This document shows, piece by piece, positions 34,222 to 44,017 of a stretch of 64,000 bases of DNA (position 1 is its first letter; every line of letters begins with the position of its first letter). Position numbers and translations under genes: made by a program. The stretch is from the NCBI RefSeq assembly GCF_004114975.1, contig NZ_CP030051.1, positions 1,798,001 through 1,862,000 of the forward strand, read 5' to 3'. This DNA is from Bradyrhizobium guangdongense (lineage in GTDB: Bacteria > Pseudomonadota > Alphaproteobacteria > Rhizobiales > Xanthobacteraceae). The notes under the pieces were generated by a model, which saw nothing but the letters and a program-made list of their open reading frames with translations, searched no databases and was not told where the DNA came from.

Positions 34222-35547
34222 CTAGCCGCCCTTGAGCATGTCCCTGAGCTCGCGAAACGGATCGGCGCTCGGCGGAGCGGAGGCATCTTGTCGCATGGCG
34301 TCGTAGATTCGCGGAACCATGTCGACCGCCTGGTCGAGCCCGGAATCGCGTCCCGACTGGTAGCCGCCCATCAGGCGGAGATCGCGGGTGTCCTCGTATT
34401 TGGCGATCAGGGTGCGCAATTTGCTCACCAGCTCGCGCTCCTCGGGATCCCAGACGTTGTGGGCGAGGCGGGAGACCGAGGCCAGCACGTCGACGGCAGG
34501 ATAGCGCGCCTGGTCGGCAATGTGCCTGGAGAGCACGATGTGCCCGTCCAGCGTACTGCGGATGGTGTCGGCGATCGGCTCGTTGTGGTCGTCGCCGTCC
34601 ACCAGCACGGAGAAGATGCCGGTGATGGTCCCGGATCCCTCCTCGCCGGGCCCGGCACGCTCCAGGAGGCGCGGCAGATCGGTGAAGACAGTCGGCGCAT
34701 AGCCGCGCGCCACCGCGGGCTCGCCGGCCGCAAGCGCGACCTCGCGGGCGGCATGGGCGAAGCGGGTGATCGAATCGACCACAAGCAGCACCGATTCGCC
34801 GCGGTCGCGGAAATATTCGGCCACCGCCATTGCCGTCTTCGGCGCCAGCCGGCGCATCATCGGGCTTTCATCGCCCGTCGAGACGATGGTGACCGCGCGG
34901 TTGCGGTCGTTGCCGAGCACGTCCTCGATGAATTCGCGCACCTCGCGGCCGCGCTCGCCCACCAGCGCCAGCACGACCGTGTCAAAGCCCTGGCTGCGGG
35001 CGAGCATCGCCAGCAGCGTCGACTTGCCGACGCCCGAGCCGGCGAAGATGCCGACGCGCTGGCCGGCGCAGATCGGCGCGAACAGGTCGATGACGCGCAC
35101 GCCGGTGCGCAGCGGCTTGTGGACGCGCGCCCGTTTCATGGCCGGCGGTGCCTCCGTCTCGGCCGAGACGGTCCGCGATCCCGGCGTGAGAGGACCCATT
35201 CCATCCAGTGGTGCGCCGAGCGCGTTGATGACACGGCCCTTCCAGCTCGGATCCGGTGCGAACGACAAGGCCGGCATGCGGTAGGCGACCGAACCGAGCC
35301 CGCCGGCAAAGTGCCGATCGAACGGCTTGGCGACAATGCCGTCGCTGTCGATCCGTACCACCTCGCCGATTTGCGGCTTGCCGCCGGAGTTGACGCCGAT
35401 CAGCTCGCCGAGCCTGACCGAACGCGACAGGCCGGAGACGCGGAAATGCGTCGGCGCGATCTCGGAGATTGCGCCGCTGATGCTGGCCAGCGGTGTACTC
35501 TGCTGAAGTTCGAGCAGCGCCCACTCGAGTTGGCGAAGAGCGTTCAA
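34222..35547 (-). CDS. fliI: Flagellum-specific ATPase FliI
   Basis: 441-residue cytoplasmic ATPase that energises the flagellar type III export apparatus. Walker A AGSGVGKS lies at residues 169-176. Walker B LLVVDSITRFAHA and the family block ALVGERGREVREFIED are present, together with the C-terminal DVLASVSRLAHNVW. The start is TTG at 35547; an in-frame stop 21 nt upstream rules out a longer form, and no ATG lies nearby. It is the last gene of the leftward DUF1217-flgF-fliI unit, 36 bp after flgF. Its regulator FliH is probably encoded at 53790. Confidence 0.95.
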   Translation of the reverse strand: MNALRQLEWALLELQQSTPLASISGAISEIAPTHFRVSGLSRSVRLGELIGVNSGGKPQIGEVVRIDSDGIVAKPFDRHFAGGLGSVAYRMPALSFAPDPSWKGRVINALGAPLDGMGPLTPGSRTVSAETEAPPAMKRARVHKPLRTGVRVIDLFAPICAGQRVGIFAGSGVGKSTLLAMLARSQGFDTVVLALVGERGREVREFIEDVLGNDRNRAVTIVSTGDESPMMRRLAPKTAMAVAEYFRDRGESVLLVVDSITRFAHAAREVALAAGEPAVARGYAPTVFTDLPRLLERAGPGEEGSGTITGIFSVLVDGDDHNEPIADTIRSTLDGHIVLSRHIADQARYPAVDVLASVSRLAHNVWDPEERELVSKLRTLIAKYEDTRDLRLMGGYQSGRDSGLDQAVDMVPRIYDAMRQDASAPPSADPFRELRDMLKGG

Positions 35548-35583
35548 GGAAACCGTCCACCCAAATTACGCGCGAGGCGCAGT

Positions 35584-36312
35584 CTACTTACCGGGATCGC
35601 CCAGCGTCTGAATTGCATTCCGGAGCGTGCTCTCGGTGCCGTCGATCAGCGAGTTGGTGCTGTCGAAAGCGCGCGAGGCCGACATCAGTTTCGTCAATTC
35701 CATCATCGGATTGGCGCTGGAGCCCTCGACATAACCCTGCTTGAATCCGTCGCGGCTGAAATCGGCGATGGCGGTGGCGGGCCGGTCGGGCGTGACGCCG
35801 GAATTGCCGTAGCGGTCGAGATTGGCGTCGGGTGGAATGTTGAATAGGCCGATGGTGCCGATCTCGTTGTTGTCCTGGGTGATCGCACCGCTGCGCGAGA
35901 TCGAGACCGGACCGCCGTTCGGATCGAGCGTGAGCTGCGCGCCGCCGGAATCGATGACGGGGAAGCCCGAGACCGTCTGAAGGTCGCCGTTGGGGGCGAT
36001 CTGGAGCCGGCCGTCGCGGGTATAGACCGTGCCGTTGGGGCCGGCGAAGGCGATCCAGCCTTGTCCGACCACGGCGACGTCGAGCGGGTTGCCGGTCTCG
36101 GTGATGTTGCCTTGCTCGCGCGAGATGATGTTCTCGCCGGGCGAGGAGAACGCGACCGGGTTGGCGGCGGCCTTGGAGAGGACCGTCTCGAATTTCACGA
36201 CGTCGGTGCGAAAACCCGATGTGTTGACGTTGGCGACGTTGTTGGCGATCGTCTGGAGACGCTTCTCGAGCGCGACCTGCGCCGACAACCCCACGTAAAG
36301 AGCCGATTGCAT
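35584..36312 (-). CDS. flgF: Flagellar proximal rod protein FlgF
   Basis: 242-residue rod protein. The N-terminal rod motif is QTIANNVANVNTSGFR, and the C-terminal Flg_bbr region is NPMMELTKLMSASRAFDSTNSLID. The middle contains GWIAFAGPNGTVYTRDGRLQ, distinguishing it from FlgG by length and spacing. The protein is exported by the flagellar type III system without a cleaved signal. It lies 3 bp after the DUF1217 gene, so the two are cotranscribed, with fliI downstream. Confidence 0.93.
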   Translation of the reverse strand: MQSALYVGLSAQVALEKRLQTIANNVANVNTSGFRTDVVKFETVLSKAAANPVAFSSPGENIISREQGNITETGNPLDVAVVGQGWIAFAGPNGTVYTRDGRLQIAPNGDLQTVSGFPVIDSGGAQLTLDPNGGPVSISRSGAITQDNNEIGTIGLFNIPPDANLDRYGNSGVTPDRPATAIADFSRDGFKQGYVEGSSANPMMELTKLMSASRAFDSTNSLIDGTESTLRNAIQTLGDPGK

Positions 36313-36315
36313 GGC

Positions 36316-37107
36316 TTACCTGTTGAACTTGATGTTCTGAAGTGTCGTGAGCGTGTTGGTGTCCATGCTGGCCGACGCTGTCGACGCGCCGGTGATCAGG
36401 ACCAGGGCGGGGTTGGTCGAGGTGTCGCTCTGGGCCTGCGTCGCATCCCACATCGCGGCGAAACGCTGCACGAATTTGGTGACCTTGGCCGGGTCCTTGA
36501 AATCCGTGAGATTGATGCTCTTCGTGATCATCTTGGCCTGGCCATCGATGTCGCCGGAGCTGACGGTCGGCGACCAGCCGAGCGCGGTCTGCACCACCTG
36601 GGTCAGCGCCTTGTCGGCGAGGATCTGGTAGGCATTGCCGATCGAGGAGGCCTTGCGGGTGAAATAGAGCGCGAGCCGCAGGCCCTCGTTCTGGTCGCCG
36701 GCGTTCTGCTCCATCGTCTGCGTGACGTATTGGGTGGCCGTGCCGGTGGTCGCTGCGGTGGTCGAAGTTGCGTTGGCGCCGTTTGCGGCGAAATTGAAAG
36801 CCGTGGCGAATTCGCGGTAGCGGGAGTCGCTCAGCTTGTTGGCGAAGGAGTCCTTGTTCGACACACCTTCGGTCAGGACCTTCCGCATGAAGGCCTTGGC
36901 GTAGGTCATGTCGCTGAGGCCATAGGCCTTCATCGCATAGGAGTACAGCCGGTAGTCCCCCAGGAACTCGTCGATCGTCTTCACCTTGCCGATATGGCTC
37001 AGGAAGTAGTCGGTCTCGCGGCTGACATCGGGCTCAGTCGCGACCTGGGTCATCGACTTGCCCATGTTGCTGGTTATTCTGGTGTAGTCCGCGATGGTCG
37101 ATAGCAT
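36316..37107 (-). CDS. DUF1217 flagellar-cluster protein
   Basis: 263-residue protein of the DUF1217 family, found in rhizobial flagellar clusters beside flgF and motA. It is helical: [43 protein letters not shown] start, and [28 protein letters not shown]. These helices resemble type III exported or structural proteins, but the molecular role is not established. ATG 37107 has AGGGGCG upstream. It is divergent from motA across about 140 bp that must contain both promoters. Confidence 0.8.
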   Translation of the reverse strand: MLSTIADYTRITSNMGKSMTQVATEPDVSRETDYFLSHIGKVKTIDEFLGDYRLYSYAMKAYGLSDMTYAKAFMRKVLTEGVSNKDSFANKLSDSRYREFATAFNFAANGANATSTTAATTGTATQYVTQTMEQNAGDQNEGLRLALYFTRKASSIGNAYQILADKALTQVVQTALGWSPTVSSGDIDGQAKMITKSINLTDFKDPAKVTKFVQRFAAMWDATQAQSDTSTNPALVLITGASTASASMDTNTLTTLQNIKFNR

Positions 37108-37187
37108 GGCACGCGCCCCTTTGGCCGTCGTTGCGACCGCGTTGCAAGCTGCCGCGAATTGCTTGCGCGGGGCTGGCCATGCGCAAG

Positions 37188-37217
37188 CCAGCTTCGCGCA
37201 AGGCTCGCCGACTAGAT
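37188..37217 (+). promoter_or_regulatory. Tandem-repeat activator site and promoter of motA
   Basis: CCAGCTT (37188-37194), 4 nt, CAAGGCT (37199-37205), 6 nt, then CTAGAT (37212-37217) as a candidate -10. The same layout precedes flgB and the flagellin genes. The predicted start of transcription near 37224 leaves a short leader before the motA start. Confidence 0.5.
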
Positions 37218-37249
37218 ATCCCCGGTGGGATCGGCGATGGAGTGGCGGG

Positions 37250-38146
37250 TTGCTCAGTTTCGTGGGGATTTTCATCACGGTGGTGGCGCTGCTCGGCGGA
37301 TTTGCCGCGATGGGCGGGCACCTGGCCGTGCTCATGCAGCCGTGGGAATTCGTGATCATCATGGGTACCGCAGTCGGCACCTTCATCGTGGCCAATCCCT
37401 GGAAAACGGTCGTGGATACAGGGGTCGCCTGCGTGCAGGCCATCACCGGCGCGGTGCCGGGTGAGCGCTATTATCTCGATCTGCTCGGAGCGCTTCATGC
37501 CCTGATGCGCGAGCTGCGCGGCAAGGGCCGCAACGAAGTCGAGGCGCATATCGACGATCCCTCGTCCTCGGAGATCTTCAAGGCTTTTCCGAGCGTGCTC
37601 GGTGATCCGGCGCTGCTCCAGTTCATCTGCGACTACGTCCGTCTCATCATCATGGGCAATGCGCGCACCCATGAGATCGAGGCCCTGATGGATGAGGAGA
37701 TTCATACCATCGTGAAGAGCAAGCTGACGCCCTACCATTCGCTGGTGACGGTGTCCGAGGCGCTGCCGGCGCTCGGTATCGTCGCCGCCGTGCTCGGCGT
37801 CATCAAGGCCATGGGTGCGCTCGACCAGTCGCCGAAGCTGCTCGGCGGCTTCATCGGCGCGGCGCTGGTCGGTACCTTCGCCGGCATCTTCCTGTCCTAC
37901 GGCATCATTTCCCCCTTCGCGCTGAAGATCAAAATGACGCGCGAGAAGAAGTGTCGGCCCTACATCATCGTCAAGCAGACGCTGCTGGCGTTCATGAACG
38001 GTGCCATGCCGCAGATCGCGGTCGAGCACGGCCGCAAGATGATCTCTAGCGGTGAGCGGCCGTCGATCGACGTCGTCGAGAACGAGACGATCGCAGGCCC
38101 CAAGGCCGTCGTGGCCGACGCTGAACCCAAGGCTGCACGCGCATGA
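37250..38146 (+). CDS. motA: Flagellar motor stator protein MotA
   Basis: 298-residue inner-membrane stator subunit of the proton channel. Blocks typical of Mot[43 protein letters not shown], the cytoplasmic charged loop, and [17 protein letters not shown] followed by [16 protein letters not shown]. The start is TTG at 37250, with GGAG 7 nt upstream (37239-37242). This gives the N-terminus [14 protein letters not shown] expected for the family; upstream in-frame ATGs would add an unrelated 50-residue extension. The stop overlaps fliM by 4 nt. Its partner MotB is encoded at 54502. Confidence 0.94.
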   Translation: MLSFVGIFITVVALLGGFAAMGGHLAVLMQPWEFVIIMGTAVGTFIVANPWKTVVDTGVACVQAITGAVPGERYYLDLLGALHALMRELRGKGRNEVEAHIDDPSSSEIFKAFPSVLGDPALLQFICDYVRLIIMGNARTHEIEALMDEEIHTIVKSKLTPYHSLVTVSEALPALGIVAAVLGVIKAMGALDQSPKLLGGFIGAALVGTFAGIFLSYGIISPFALKIKMTREKKCRPYIIVKQTLLAFMNGAMPQIAVEHGRKMISSGERPSIDVVENETIAGPKAVVADAEPKAARA

Positions 38147-39084
38147 CGATGGAAGACGTCGAGGTGGATCAGCGAAAGCAGCTGCCGAACTATCTGCTGG
38201 ACGCGGCCGGCATCTCGATCGAACGCATGCCGATGCTCAATGTGATCTTCGATCGCATGGCGGCATCATGCACGGACAGCCTGCAGCCGATGGCCGGAAC
38301 GCCTTGCTATTTCTCGGTCAACGGCATCACCAACGATCGCGTCGGCGACATCATCAAGGACTACGAGGGCAATGCGGTCGCCGCCGTGCTCTACGCCGAG
38401 CAGTGGGACTCCCGCGTCATCATCGTGCTCGACCGCGACTTCGTCTTCACCATGGTCGAGGCGATGTTCGGCTCCGACGGCGCCGAGCCGCCCCTCGACG
38501 TCGAGCGTTCGTTCTCGAACATCGAAATCCGCCTGGTCCAGGCGCTGTTCGAACGGTTCGCCAAGGCGCTGCAAACCGCTTTCGCCGGCACCTCCAACGT
38601 CAGTTTCCGTGTCGAGCGGGTCGAGACCGCGATGGCATCGCTGGCGATCGGGCGCAGCGGCAACATGTCGATCTGCGCGAACATCATGCTGCAGGCGCTC
38701 TATCGCGGCGGCCAGATGTTCCTGATCATTCCGCACTCGGCGCTCAACCCGCTCAGGCAGAAGCTGGCGCATGTCGTCGTCAGCGAGGGCGGCGCGGCCG
38801 ATCCGCGCTGGCGCGAGCAGATGGAGAGCGAAGTTCACCGGACCGAGGTGACGCTGAGCGCGGTGCTGGACGAGAAGATGATTTCCCTCGAGGACGTCGT
38901 GAAGTTCAAGGTTGGGCAGGTCCTTGAGCTCGAGGCCACGCCGCGCACGCTTGCGCGGCTCGAGAGCAACAACCAGGTGCTGTTCTGGTGCCAGATCGGT
39001 CAGCTCGATGGCTACTACGCCATGCAGGTGGCAGATCCCGTCGATCAGAAGCGGGAGTTCGTCGATGATATCCTATCTCGTTGA
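38143..39084 (+). CDS. fliM: Flagellar motor switch protein FliM
   Basis: 313-residue C-ring switch protein. FliM-like middle domain ([55 protein letters not shown]) and a C-terminal SpoA-type domain ([28 protein letters not shown]). The N-terminal CheY-binding motif of enteric FliM is not obvious, as in other rhizobial FliM proteins. The start overlaps the motA stop. Confidence 0.92.
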   Translation: MTMEDVEVDQRKQLPNYLLDAAGISIERMPMLNVIFDRMAASCTDSLQPMAGTPCYFSVNGITNDRVGDIIKDYEGNAVAAVLYAEQWDSRVIIVLDRDFVFTMVEAMFGSDGAEPPLDVERSFSNIEIRLVQALFERFAKALQTAFAGTSNVSFRVERVETAMASLAIGRSGNMSICANIMLQALYRGGQMFLIIPHSALNPLRQKLAHVVVSEGGAADPRWREQMESEVHRTEVTLSAVLDEKMISLEDVVKFKVGQVLELEATPRTLARLESNNQVLFWCQIGQLDGYYAMQVADPVDQKREFVDDILSR

Positions 39085-39379
39085 TGCGGTGTTGTTGATT
39101 GCGCTGGCCTTCACCAGCATGCGGGTGACCCGGATGCACCGCGAGCTGGCGCGGCTGCGCAGCTACCAGGGCGAGTTCTCGACCATCGTCCACGAGACCG
39201 CAGGCGCCTTCGATACCGTGATCAACGCGGCGCATGACTCCACCGCAAATCTGGGCCGGCTCGCCAACGTGCTGAGCACGAAGATCGACCAGGCTCACGA
39301 GGCGATCGCGGCGCTCGATGCGCGCAATGGGCTCCGGCCCGCGGCGAGCGTGAGCGGCGCCGAAGCCAACAAACATTAG
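39065..39379 (+). CDS. Small membrane protein in the fliM-fliN interval
   Basis: 104-residue protein. A single N-terminal membrane segment ([17 protein letters not shown]) is followed by a helical, coiled-coil-like cytoplasmic part (HRELARLRSYQGEFSTIV, DSTANLGRLANVLSTKIDQ). ATG 39065 lies inside the end of fliM (20-bp overlap) and has GGGAG upstream. The position recalls the small PflI/DUF6468-type proteins of alphaproteobacterial flagellar operons, but I cannot confirm homology. It may have a motor assembly or placement role. Confidence 0.7.
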   Translation: MISYLVDAVLLIALAFTSMRVTRMHRELARLRSYQGEFSTIVHETAGAFDTVINAAHDSTANLGRLANVLSTKIDQAHEAIAALDARNGLRPAASVSGAEANKH

Positions 39380-39451
39380 GACCGGCACGGCCGAAGACGG
39401 AACTGAACGTCGCGACGCTCCGGGACTGGAAATACCAAGAGGCGATACCAA

Positions 39452-39826
39452 ATGGCGCAATCCTTCGACTACGAATCTGCAACTGCATCCGATGATGCCG
39501 AGACGTCTTCGCTGGAGCGGCTGGCGGACATCGCCGCGCGCACGGCCGAGGAGGCCGGCAAGTTCGCCAATGTCGACGCCATCCTGCGCATTCCCGTCAC
39601 CATGCAGGTTGTGCTGGGATCGGCGACGATCCCGGTCGCCAACCTGATGAAGCTCGGTCGCGGTGCCGTGGTCCCGCTGGATCATCGCGTCGGCGAGCCC
39701 GTCGATGTCGTGGTCAACGGCCGCGTCGTTGCCCGGGGCGAGGTGGTCGTCGTGGAAGAGGACAATTCCCGCTTCGGTGTCTCGCTGACCGAGATCGTCG
39801 GACCTCTGGGGCAGAGTGATTCCTGA
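39452..39826 (+). CDS. fliN: Flagellar motor switch protein FliN
   Basis: 124-residue C-ring protein. The C-terminal SpoA domain is complete: AILRIPVTMQVVLGSATIPVANLMKLGRGAVVPLD, then GEPVDVVVNGRVVARGEVVVVEEDNSRFGVSLTEIV. The N-terminal 40 residues are acidic and variable. It ends 2 bp before fliG. Confidence 0.94.
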   Translation: MAQSFDYESATASDDAETSSLERLADIAARTAEEAGKFANVDAILRIPVTMQVVLGSATIPVANLMKLGRGAVVPLDHRVGEPVDVVVNGRVVARGEVVVVEEDNSRFGVSLTEIVGPLGQSDS

Positions 39827-39828
39827 CC

Positions 39829-40869
39829 ATGGCGGCACAGGTCGGCATCGCTCCCATCAAGCAGCGAGGCGTTGCCACGCTCGGCGGAACGGAAAAGGTC
39901 GCGGCGCTGCTGCTGGCCATGGGCCGCCAGGCGGCCGCGAGCGTGCTCGCGCAGTTCGAGCCGCAAGACATTCGCATCGTCACCAAGGCCGCAGCTGAGC
40001 TGCGGCCGATCACGGCGCAGGAGCTGGAGGCGATCGTCGAGGAGTTTGCCCAGCAATTCTCGATGGGCGCGAACATTCTCGGCACGATCGGCGGTCTCGA
40101 AGCCGTGCTTGGCGATGTGCTTCCGGCCGACCAGGTCACGGCGATCATGTCGGACCTGCTCGGCAATTCGAGCCGCTCGGTGTGGGACCGCGTCTCGTCG
40201 GTGTCGGAGAACTCGCTGGCGACCTATCTCTCCAAGGAGCATCCGCAGACCGCGGCGCTGATCCTGTCCAAGGTCAAGCCGTCCTGCGCCGCCAAGGTAA
40301 TGAGCCAGTTGCCGTCGAGCCTGCGCAACGAGCTGATGCGGCGCGTGCTCAGTCTCAAGCCGATCGTCGATGACGCGATGAAGGTGCTCGAGAAGACCCT
40401 GCACGAAGACCTGACTCTGAATTTCGCTCGCAATTTGGGAGCCGACACCTACGCCCGCGTCGCCGATATCATCAACAAGATGGAGCGCGGCCATATCGAG
40501 GACATGCTGAAGAGCCTGTCGGAAAAGCGGCCGAAGTCGGCGGAGGTGCTGAAGGAACTGCTGTTCACCTTCGACGACGTCGTCAACCTGACGCCGAAGG
40601 CGCGGACCATGATCTTCGATCAGGTGCCGACCGATCGCATCGTCATTGCGCTGAAGGGGACCGACAAGCAGTTCCGCGAGCTGATCCTGTCGTCCGTCGC
40701 CTCGCGCGTTCGTCGCGTCGTCGAGCACGAGCTGGCGATCGGCGAGCCGTCGAACCAGCGCGACGTGCTGGAGGCCCGACGCGTGATCACCGACCTCGCT
40801 CTCGACCTCGCAGAAAAGGGTGAAATCGAGCTCAACCCCGAGCAGGAGGATGAGCTGGTCTTCCGCTGA
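39829..40869 (+). CDS. fliG: Flagellar motor switch protein FliG
   Basis: 346-residue rotor protein that contacts FliF, FliM and the stator. N-terminal FliF-binding part (GTEKVAALLLAMG), middle HPQTAALILSKVKPSCAAKVMSQLP, and C-terminal torque helix region FTFDDVVNLTPKARTMIFDQV with the conserved charged residues, followed by FRELILSSVASRVRRVVEHEL. Tightly spaced with fliN and flhB in one operon. Confidence 0.95.
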   Translation: MAAQVGIAPIKQRGVATLGGTEKVAALLLAMGRQAAASVLAQFEPQDIRIVTKAAAELRPITAQELEAIVEEFAQQFSMGANILGTIGGLEAVLGDVLPADQVTAIMSDLLGNSSRSVWDRVSSVSENSLATYLSKEHPQTAALILSKVKPSCAAKVMSQLPSSLRNELMRRVLSLKPIVDDAMKVLEKTLHEDLTLNFARNLGADTYARVADIINKMERGHIEDMLKSLSEKRPKSAEVLKELLFTFDDVVNLTPKARTMIFDQVPTDRIVIALKGTDKQFRELILSSVASRVRRVVEHELAIGEPSNQRDVLEARRVITDLALDLAEKGEIELNPEQEDELVFR

Positions 40870-40882
40870 CCGCTGAACCGGC

Positions 40883-41968
40883 ATGGCAGAGACATCCGAC
40901 CAGGAGAGCAAAACAGAAGAGCCGACCGAGAAGAAAGTCCGCGATGCGCTCGAACAGGGCAGGATCCCGGTCTCTCGGGAGGCGTCCATGTTCGCGTCCA
41001 TGGCGGCACTGATTATCATTCAGGCGTTCCTGATCGGGCAGGGCGTGCAGCAGCTGACGCCGACCTTGATGGGTTTCATCGACGATCCTGGCGGCTTTCG
41101 GCTCAGGACCGCGGCGGATGCGCAGAACCTTCTCACCGTGGTAGGCCTCGAGGCCTTGCGGTTCCTGGTGCCACTGGTCGTGATCCTGGCGGTGTTCGGG
41201 CTTGCGGCCTCGCTGCTGCAGAATGCGCCCCGTCTGGTGCTGGATCGCATCATGCCGGATTTCTCGCGCATCTCGCCGGCCAGCGGCTGGAGCCGCATCT
41301 TCGGCACGCAGGGTCTCGTGGAATTCGCCAAGTCGGTGTTCAAGCTTGCCTCGGTGACATCAGTCGTCTGCTTCGTGCTGCGATCGTCGGAGGCGAGGGC
41401 GTTCGAGGCGATGTATACCGATCCGGTTGCGCTGCCCGAGATGATCCTCACCATCGCGATGCGGATCGTATCGGCGATCTGCATCGCGACCATCGTGCTG
41501 GTCGCGATCGACCTTGCCTGGGCACGCTTCCACTGGCGGCGCGAGCTGCGCATGACCAAGCAGGAGATCAAGGACGAGCACAAGCAGGCCGAGGGCGATC
41601 CGTTGATCAAGGCGCGGCTGCGTTCGCTGGCGCGCGACCGCTCTCGCCAGCGCATGATCTCATCGGCAGCACGCGCGACGCTGGTGATCGCCAACCCGAC
41701 GCATTTCGCGATCGCGCTGCGCTACCAGCGCGAGGAGAATCCCGCACCGCTCGTGGTGGCCAAGGGCATGGATCTGGTCGCGTTGAAGATCCGCGAAGTC
41801 GCCGAGCAGAACAAGATCCCGGTGATCGAGAACAAGGCTCTCGCACGCGCGCTCTACGAGGCGGTGCAGGTCGATCAGGTGATCCCGGCCGAATTTTTCC
41901 GCCCGGTCGCCGAGATCATCTACTTCCTCCAGTCGAAGCAGACGCCGCGACCCGAGAAGGTGCGGTAG
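40883..41968 (+). CDS. flhB: Flagellar export gate protein FlhB
   Basis: 361-residue inner-membrane export protein. The N-terminus EEPTEKKVRDALEQGRIPVSRE is the family start. Four membrane segments follow, then the cytoplasmic domain with the self-cleavage site NPTH near residues 271-274 (VIANPTHFAIALRY), where cleavage between Asn and Pro switches export specificity. It is the last gene of the motA-flhB run; a new promoter-like site follows before flgB. Confidence 0.95.
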   Translation: MAETSDQESKTEEPTEKKVRDALEQGRIPVSREASMFASMAALIIIQAFLIGQGVQQLTPTLMGFIDDPGGFRLRTAADAQNLLTVVGLEALRFLVPLVVILAVFGLAASLLQNAPRLVLDRIMPDFSRISPASGWSRIFGTQGLVEFAKSVFKLASVTSVVCFVLRSSEARAFEAMYTDPVALPEMILTIAMRIVSAICIATIVLVAIDLAWARFHWRRELRMTKQEIKDEHKQAEGDPLIKARLRSLARDRSRQRMISSAARATLVIANPTHFAIALRYQREENPAPLVVAKGMDLVALKIREVAEQNKIPVIENKALARALYEAVQVDQVIPAEFFRPVAEIIYFLQSKQTPRPEKVR

Positions 41969-41993
41969 AGTTCCGAGGATGCTGCTTCGCGCA

Positions 41994-42023
41994 ACAGCTT
42001 GACGAAAGCTTAACGCCCTAGGG
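41994..42023 (+). promoter_or_regulatory. Tandem-repeat activator site and promoter of flgB operon
   Basis: ACAGCTT (41994-42000), GACG, AAAGCTT (42005-42011), AACGCC, then CTAGGG (42018-42023). The two 11-bp units match at 9 of 11 positions. Spacing to the candidate -10 is 6 bp, the same as at motA and flagellins 2 and 3. Confidence 0.5.
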
Positions 42024-42053
42024 TTCTTTGCAATGAACCATAATGGGGCCGTC

Positions 42054-42434
42054 GTGGGACCGCTTTATCTCTTCGAACTCGCATCGTCGCAAGCGCGCTG
42101 GCTCGAGCTTCGCCAATCGACCATCGCCACCAACGTCGCCAACGCCAATACGCCGGGCTTCAAGGCGCGCGACGTCGAGCCGTTCAACAAGGTGCTCGAC
42201 GGAATGCCGGTGAGGCTCGCGACGACGTCGCCCGCGCATATGCAGCTGTCTCCGGCCGAAACCGATACGCGCGCGACGGCGAAGAAGGACAGCTGGGACG
42301 TCGTCCATTCCGGCAACTCGGTCAGCCTCGAGCAGGAGATGATCAAGGGCAACGACGTCAACCGCGACTACTCGATGAATTCGGCGATCGTGCGGTCGTT
42401 CAACCGCATGATTCTGACAGGTGCGAAGGTCTGA
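42054..42434 (+). CDS. flgB: Flagellar proximal rod protein FlgB
   Basis: 126-residue rod protein with the family N-terminus LYLFELASSQARWLELRQ, the motif TIATNVANANTPGFKARDV and the C-terminal VSLEQEMIKGNDVNRDYSMNSAIV. I prefer GTG 42054 because it gives the usual length and alignment (M-x-P-x-x-LF) and lies far enough from the predicted transcription start. The ATG at 42033 would add seven residues and be almost leaderless. First gene of flgB-flgC-fliE-flgG-flgA-flgI. Confidence 0.9.
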   Translation: MGPLYLFELASSQARWLELRQSTIATNVANANTPGFKARDVEPFNKVLDGMPVRLATTSPAHMQLSPAETDTRATAKKDSWDVVHSGNSVSLEQEMIKGNDVNRDYSMNSAIVRSFNRMILTGAKV

Positions 42435-42445
42435 GGTGAACTGAC

Positions 42446-42862
42446 ATGCTTGACCCTCTCTCGGCTTCATTGACGGTTGCGAGCTCCGGGCTCGAAGCGC
42501 AATCGACCCGCATGCGCATCGTCTCGGAAAATCTTGCCAATGCCAGCTCAACGGGGCGCACGGCCGGTGCGGATCCGTATCAGCGCAAGACGATCACGTT
42601 CGATGCGGCGATGGATCGCGCATCGGGCACGCAGCTGGCCAAGGTCAAGGAAATCGGTGTCGACACCACGCCCTATCGCGTCGAGTACGACCCGGGACAC
42701 CCGGCGGCCGACAAGGCGGGCTACGTCAAGATGCCCAACGTCAACATGATGATCGAGATGGCGGACATGCGGGAAGTCAACCGGTCCTACGAAGCCAATC
42801 TCCAGGTCGTGAAGCAGGTCCGGTCGATGCTCGGCATGACCATCGATCTCCTGAGGAGCTGA
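42446..42862 (+). CDS. flgC: Flagellar rod protein FlgC
   Basis: 138-residue proximal rod protein. [29 protein letters not shown] carries the Flg_bb_rod motif. The C-terminus [38 protein letters not shown] is diagnostic of FlgC. It lies 11 bp after flgB and 2 bp before fliE, so all three are co-translated from one transcript. Confidence 0.95.
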   Translation: MLDPLSASLTVASSGLEAQSTRMRIVSENLANASSTGRTAGADPYQRKTITFDAAMDRASGTQLAKVKEIGVDTTPYRVEYDPGHPAADKAGYVKMPNVNMMIEMADMREVNRSYEANLQVVKQVRSMLGMTIDLLRS

Positions 42863-42864
42863 CA

Positions 42865-43194
42865 ATGCTTGAGGCAATTTCATCCACCGCGATCACGGCA
42901 GGGCAGGCGGCCTCCCGCGCCACTGAAACACAGTCCATCGCGCCGACGGCGACGTCTGCGGTTCAATCCGCTGGCGACCTCGGCTTCGATTCCGTGATGA
43001 AGCAGGTAACCACGGACGCCGTCGGGACGCTGAAGGCGGGTGAGGCGGCCTCGATCTCGGCGATGCAGGGCAAGGAATCGACACGAAAGGTCGTGGAGGC
43101 GCTGATGTCGGCCGAGCAGGCCCTGCAGACGGCGGTCGCGGTCCGCGACAAGGTCGTGCAGGCCTACCAAGAAGTCGTTCGCATGTCGATTTGA
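42865..43194 (+). CDS. fliE: Flagellar hook-basal body protein FliE
   Basis: 109-residue protein connecting the MS ring to the rod. The C-terminal signature is EALMSAEQALQTAVAVRDKVVQAYQEVVRMSI, conserved in all FliE. The N-terminal half is Ala/Thr/Ser-rich and variable. Located between flgC and flgG as in other rhizobial clusters. Confidence 0.94.
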   Translation: MLEAISSTAITAGQAASRATETQSIAPTATSAVQSAGDLGFDSVMKQVTTDAVGTLKAGEAASISAMQGKESTRKVVEALMSAEQALQTAVAVRDKVVQAYQEVVRMSI

Positions 43195-43212
43195 TCTGAA
43201 GGAGTGACGATA

Positions 43213-44004
43213 GTGAAATCGCTCGCCATCGCGGCCACGGGCATGAATGCCCAGCAGACCAATATCGAGGTCATCGCGAACAACATCGCCAACATCAACA
43301 CGACGTCGTTCAAGCGCGCGCGTGCGGAGTTCACCGATCTGTTCTACCAGATGGACCGCATGCAGGGTGTCGCGAATGTCAACGGCTCCTCGCCGATCCC
43401 GGAGGGCGCCAATCTCGGCCTTGGCGTCAAGTCGGCAGCAATTCGCAAGCTGCACATCCAGGGCGCGCTGACTCAGACCGGCAATCCCTACGACCTCGCA
43501 ATCAACGGCCGCGGCTGGTTCCAGGTGCTCGGTCCGAACAACGAGGTGCAGTACACCCGCGCGGGTTCGTTCAACACCAATGCCAACGGCCAGCTGGTGA
43601 CGATCGACGGCTACCTGCTTGATCCCAACATCACGGTGCCGCAAGGAACGGTGCAGGTCACCGTCAACCAGACCGGGCAGGTCTTCGCCAAGCTCGACAC
43701 CGAAGTCAATCCGCGGCAGATCGGCCAAATCAACCTCGCCAACTTCGCCAACGAAGCTGGCCTCGAGCCGCTGGGCAGCAATCTCTATCGCGAGACCACG
43801 GCGTCGGGCACGCCGGTCGTCGGCCTCCCGGGCGATGCCGGCTACGGCAAGATCAACCAGCAATATCTCGAGGCCTCGAACGTCGATCCCGTCAAGGAGA
43901 TCACCGAGTTGATCTCGGCGCAGCGCGCCTACGAGATGAATGCCAAGGTGATCCAGGCGTCGGATGACATGGCGCAGACGGTGTCGAAGAATCTCAGTCG
44001 CTAG
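43213..44004 (+). CDS. flgG: Flagellar distal rod protein FlgG
   Basis: 263-residue distal rod protein. The N-terminus [39 protein letters not shown], read as blocks, and the C-terminal [30 protein letters not shown] are diagnostic. I chose GTG 43213, with GGAG 8 nt upstream (43201-43204); the earlier GTG at 43204 overlaps that ribosome site. Length equals the normal FlgG length. Confidence 0.95.
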   Translation: MKSLAIAATGMNAQQTNIEVIANNIANINTTSFKRARAEFTDLFYQMDRMQGVANVNGSSPIPEGANLGLGVKSAAIRKLHIQGALTQTGNPYDLAINGRGWFQVLGPNNEVQYTRAGSFNTNANGQLVTIDGYLLDPNITVPQGTVQVTVNQTGQVFAKLDTEVNPRQIGQINLANFANEAGLEPLGSNLYRETTASGTPVVGLPGDAGYGKINQQYLEASNVDPVKEITELISAQRAYEMNAKVIQASDDMAQTVSKNLSR

Positions 44005-44017
44005 TTCTGGTATATCG

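Noticed and set aside
33889..35847. Open frame of about 650 codons on the plus strand opposite fliI
   Set aside because: The minus strand encodes FliI with intact Walker motifs. The plus frame has no domain and no ribosome site.
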